Origin: Ferruginibacter sp. | GTDB taxonomy: Bacteria; Bacteroidota; Bacteroidia; Chitinophagales; Chitinophagaceae | NCBI GenBank assembly: GCA_025362235.1 | Contig: JANYGZ010000050.1 | Coordinates: 1-64,000, forward strand | DNA length: 64,000 nucleotides | Reading direction: 5' to 3' | Part shown: positions 62,872-64,000 of the stretch, one piece after another | Position numbering within the stretch: the stretch's first letter is position 1 | Layout: every line of letters begins with the position of its first letter | Position numbers and translations under genes: made by a program | Notes under the pieces: generated by a model | Databases searched by the model: none | Seen by the model: the letters and a program-made list of their open reading frames with translations, nothing else | Told to the model about the DNA's origin: nothing

Positions 62872-64000
62872 ATGAAAAAAATTACCGCTGTTGTTTTATC
62901 GGTATTCATTCTTTTTTCCTGTAAACAAAAACAGCTATTGCCAATAGATGTATCAACATTACAGCATCAATGTGTACACCGGCTCACCGATGTAATTGTA
63001 TATGATATTTTCACACCACCTGTAGCCGCCAGGATATACAGTTACAGTAACCTTGCTTATTATGAAGCCATCAAATTTAAACAGCCACAAGCCCCTTCTA
63101 TTGTTACTAAACTGAAAGGCTTTGCAACAGCCCCCCAGCCTGAAAAAAATAAAGCGTATAATTATGACCTTGCTGCTGTAAAATCTTTTTTTGCTGTAGC
63201 CAGGGCGCTTACTTTTTCAAAAGACAGTTTAAAAGTTACTGAAAACGGATTATTAAAAATATTTGAGAATGGATTAGATGAAAATGTGTACAGCAACTCC
63301 ATTGCATTGGGCGATACTATTGCAGCAGTAATTTTAAAAAGAGCTGCTACAGACAATTATAAAAAAACAAGGGGCATGCCTAAATACAGTGTGTTTAAAG
63401 AAACAGGCAAGTGGCAGCAAACACCGCCAGACTATGCAGATGCTGTAGAGCCCAACTGGAAATTAATTCAACCATTATTGCTTGACTCTGCTGCCCAGTT
63501 TAAACCAGTGCCGGCACCTCCCTTTGATCTTAATAAAAACAGCCAGTACTATAAAGAGCTCATGGAAGTATATACCCTCAGCAAACAAATCACCCCAACA
63601 CAGGATACCATTGCCCATTACTGGGATGACAATCCTTTTGTGACACAACATGAAGGCCATTTTACATTTGCCACAAAAAAAACAACACCTGGCGGCCACT
63701 GGATGGGCATCATAGCCATATTGTGTAAACAGGCAAAAGCCGATGAAATAAAAACTGCCGGCGCTTATGCTTTTTCTTCCTGTGCTATTTTTGATGGGTT
63801 TATTTCCTGCTGGGATGAAAAGTACCGCAGTAAAATGATCCGGCCAATTACGGTTATCAGGGAAAATATGGCACCTGAATGGGGCTCCTTATTACAAACA
63901 CCACCCTTTCCTGAATATACCAGCGGGCATAGCGTTATTACTGCCGCTGCTGCTACCGTGCTTTCTAAAATATTTGGAGATGCATTTGCATTCCATGACA
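62872..64000 (+). CDS. Vanadium-dependent haloperoxidase / PAP2-like lipoprotein (3' end outside window)
   Basis: 376 codons, no stop before the window edge. Lipoprotein signal ending FSC (C17). Helical haloperoxidase fold with K-x6-R-P-type KYRSKMIRPI and the T-S-G-H motif (EYTSGHSV) that bind phosphate or vanadate; the final His motif lies outside. Often paired with CRTAC1-like genes in Bacteroidota. Whether it halogenates or acts as a phosphatase cannot be told. Confidence 0.88.
   Translation, partial: MKKITAVVLSVFILFSCKQKQLLPIDVSTLQHQCVHRLTDVIVYDIFTPPVAARIYSYSNLAYYEAIKFKQPQAPSIVTKLKGFATAPQPEKNKAYNYDLAAVKSFFAVARALTFSKDSLKVTENGLLKIFENGLDENVYSNSIALGDTIAAVILKRAATDNYKKTRGMPKYSVFKETGKWQQTPPDYADAVEPNWKLIQPLLLDSAAQFKPVPAPPFDLNKNSQYYKELMEVYTLSKQITPTQDTIAHYWDDNPFVTQHEGHFTFATKKTTPGGHWMGIIAILCKQAKADEIKTAGAYAFSSCAIFDGFISCWDEKYRSKMIRPITVIRENMAPEWGSLLQTPPFPEYTSGHSVITAAAATVLSKIFGDAFAFHD

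Overview
The window is AT-rich chromosomal DNA from a member of the Bacteroidota, most likely a Chitinophagaceae-type (Sphingobacteriia/Chitinophagia) bacterium. The evidence is a type IX secretion sorting domain (26106-28148), an ELWxxDGT-repeat secreted protein, SusC-like/CarboxypepD-reg TonB receptors, a DUF4249 lipoprotein, a DUF5686 protein, LytTR two-component genes, many MKK... signal peptides and lipoproteins, several TAnnTTTG-type -7 boxes and an absence of strong Shine-Dalgarno sequences. I saw no rRNA, tRNA, CRISPR array or intact insertion sequence.

Layout. 1-5.6 kb: a truncated ELWxxDGT protein, a TonB-type receptor and a LytTR sensor/regulator pair. 5.9-17.6 kb: an N-oxide respiration and nitrosative-stress island. 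On the minus strand one tight operon runs cytochrome c, clade II-type nosZ (lipoprotein signal), a fasciclin lipoprotein, a NosL with an extra N-terminal membrane module, nosD, nosF, nosY, a hemerythrin-like protein and a group III truncated globin. Divergent on the plus strand lie a Crp/Fnr regulator, a perfect FNR-like palindrome, a polytopic His-rich membrane protein and a RIC/ScdA di-iron repair protein; a universal stress protein follows. 17.7-34.7 kb: mixed metabolic genes (VOC protein, porin-like barrel, ankyrin, phosphodiesterase-like, GtrA, GNAT with a heptanucleotide tandem repeat, DDAH-like hydrolase, Gfo/Idh/MocA, T9SS cargo, sugar isomerase-like, SRPBCC, lipase, GH20), with a small AT-rich cassette-like locus at 30.4-31.3 kb. 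34.8-43.8 kb: an OmpR-type two-component system, a PepSY-like protein and a complete RND tripartite efflux operon with a MITE-like element between adaptor and pump. 44-48.9 kb: DUF5686 and an ECF sigma factor with a membrane-anchored barrel partner. 49-64 kb: a UreE-like gene, DedA, GT4, lipoproteins, TonB receptor/DUF4249/PAP2, and an FG-GAP/ASPIC lipoprotein followed by a vanadium-haloperoxidase-like gene that runs off the window.

How the parts work together. The nos operon would reduce N2O, with the appended hemerythrin and globin, the RIC protein and the USP handling NO or iron-sulfur damage, probably under the divergent Crp/Fnr protein. The OmpR pair probably autoregulates and controls the PepSY gene: both promoter regions carry the same TTCAG-N6-TTCAG direct repeat with an 11-bp period.

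The most unusual signals are four decayed genes that ordinary ORF calling misses: a 39-codon membrane peptide with one missing base, an RBBP9-type hydrolase with an in-frame stop and a lost catalytic His, an isoprenylcysteine methyltransferase-type gene with several indels, and an Hsp20 gene with several indels. Others are the heptanucleotide repeat whose copy number sets the overlap with the next gene, the MITE with 9-bp flanking repeats, and a 17-bp motif found three times. All functional calls are from reading the sequence; no database search was run.
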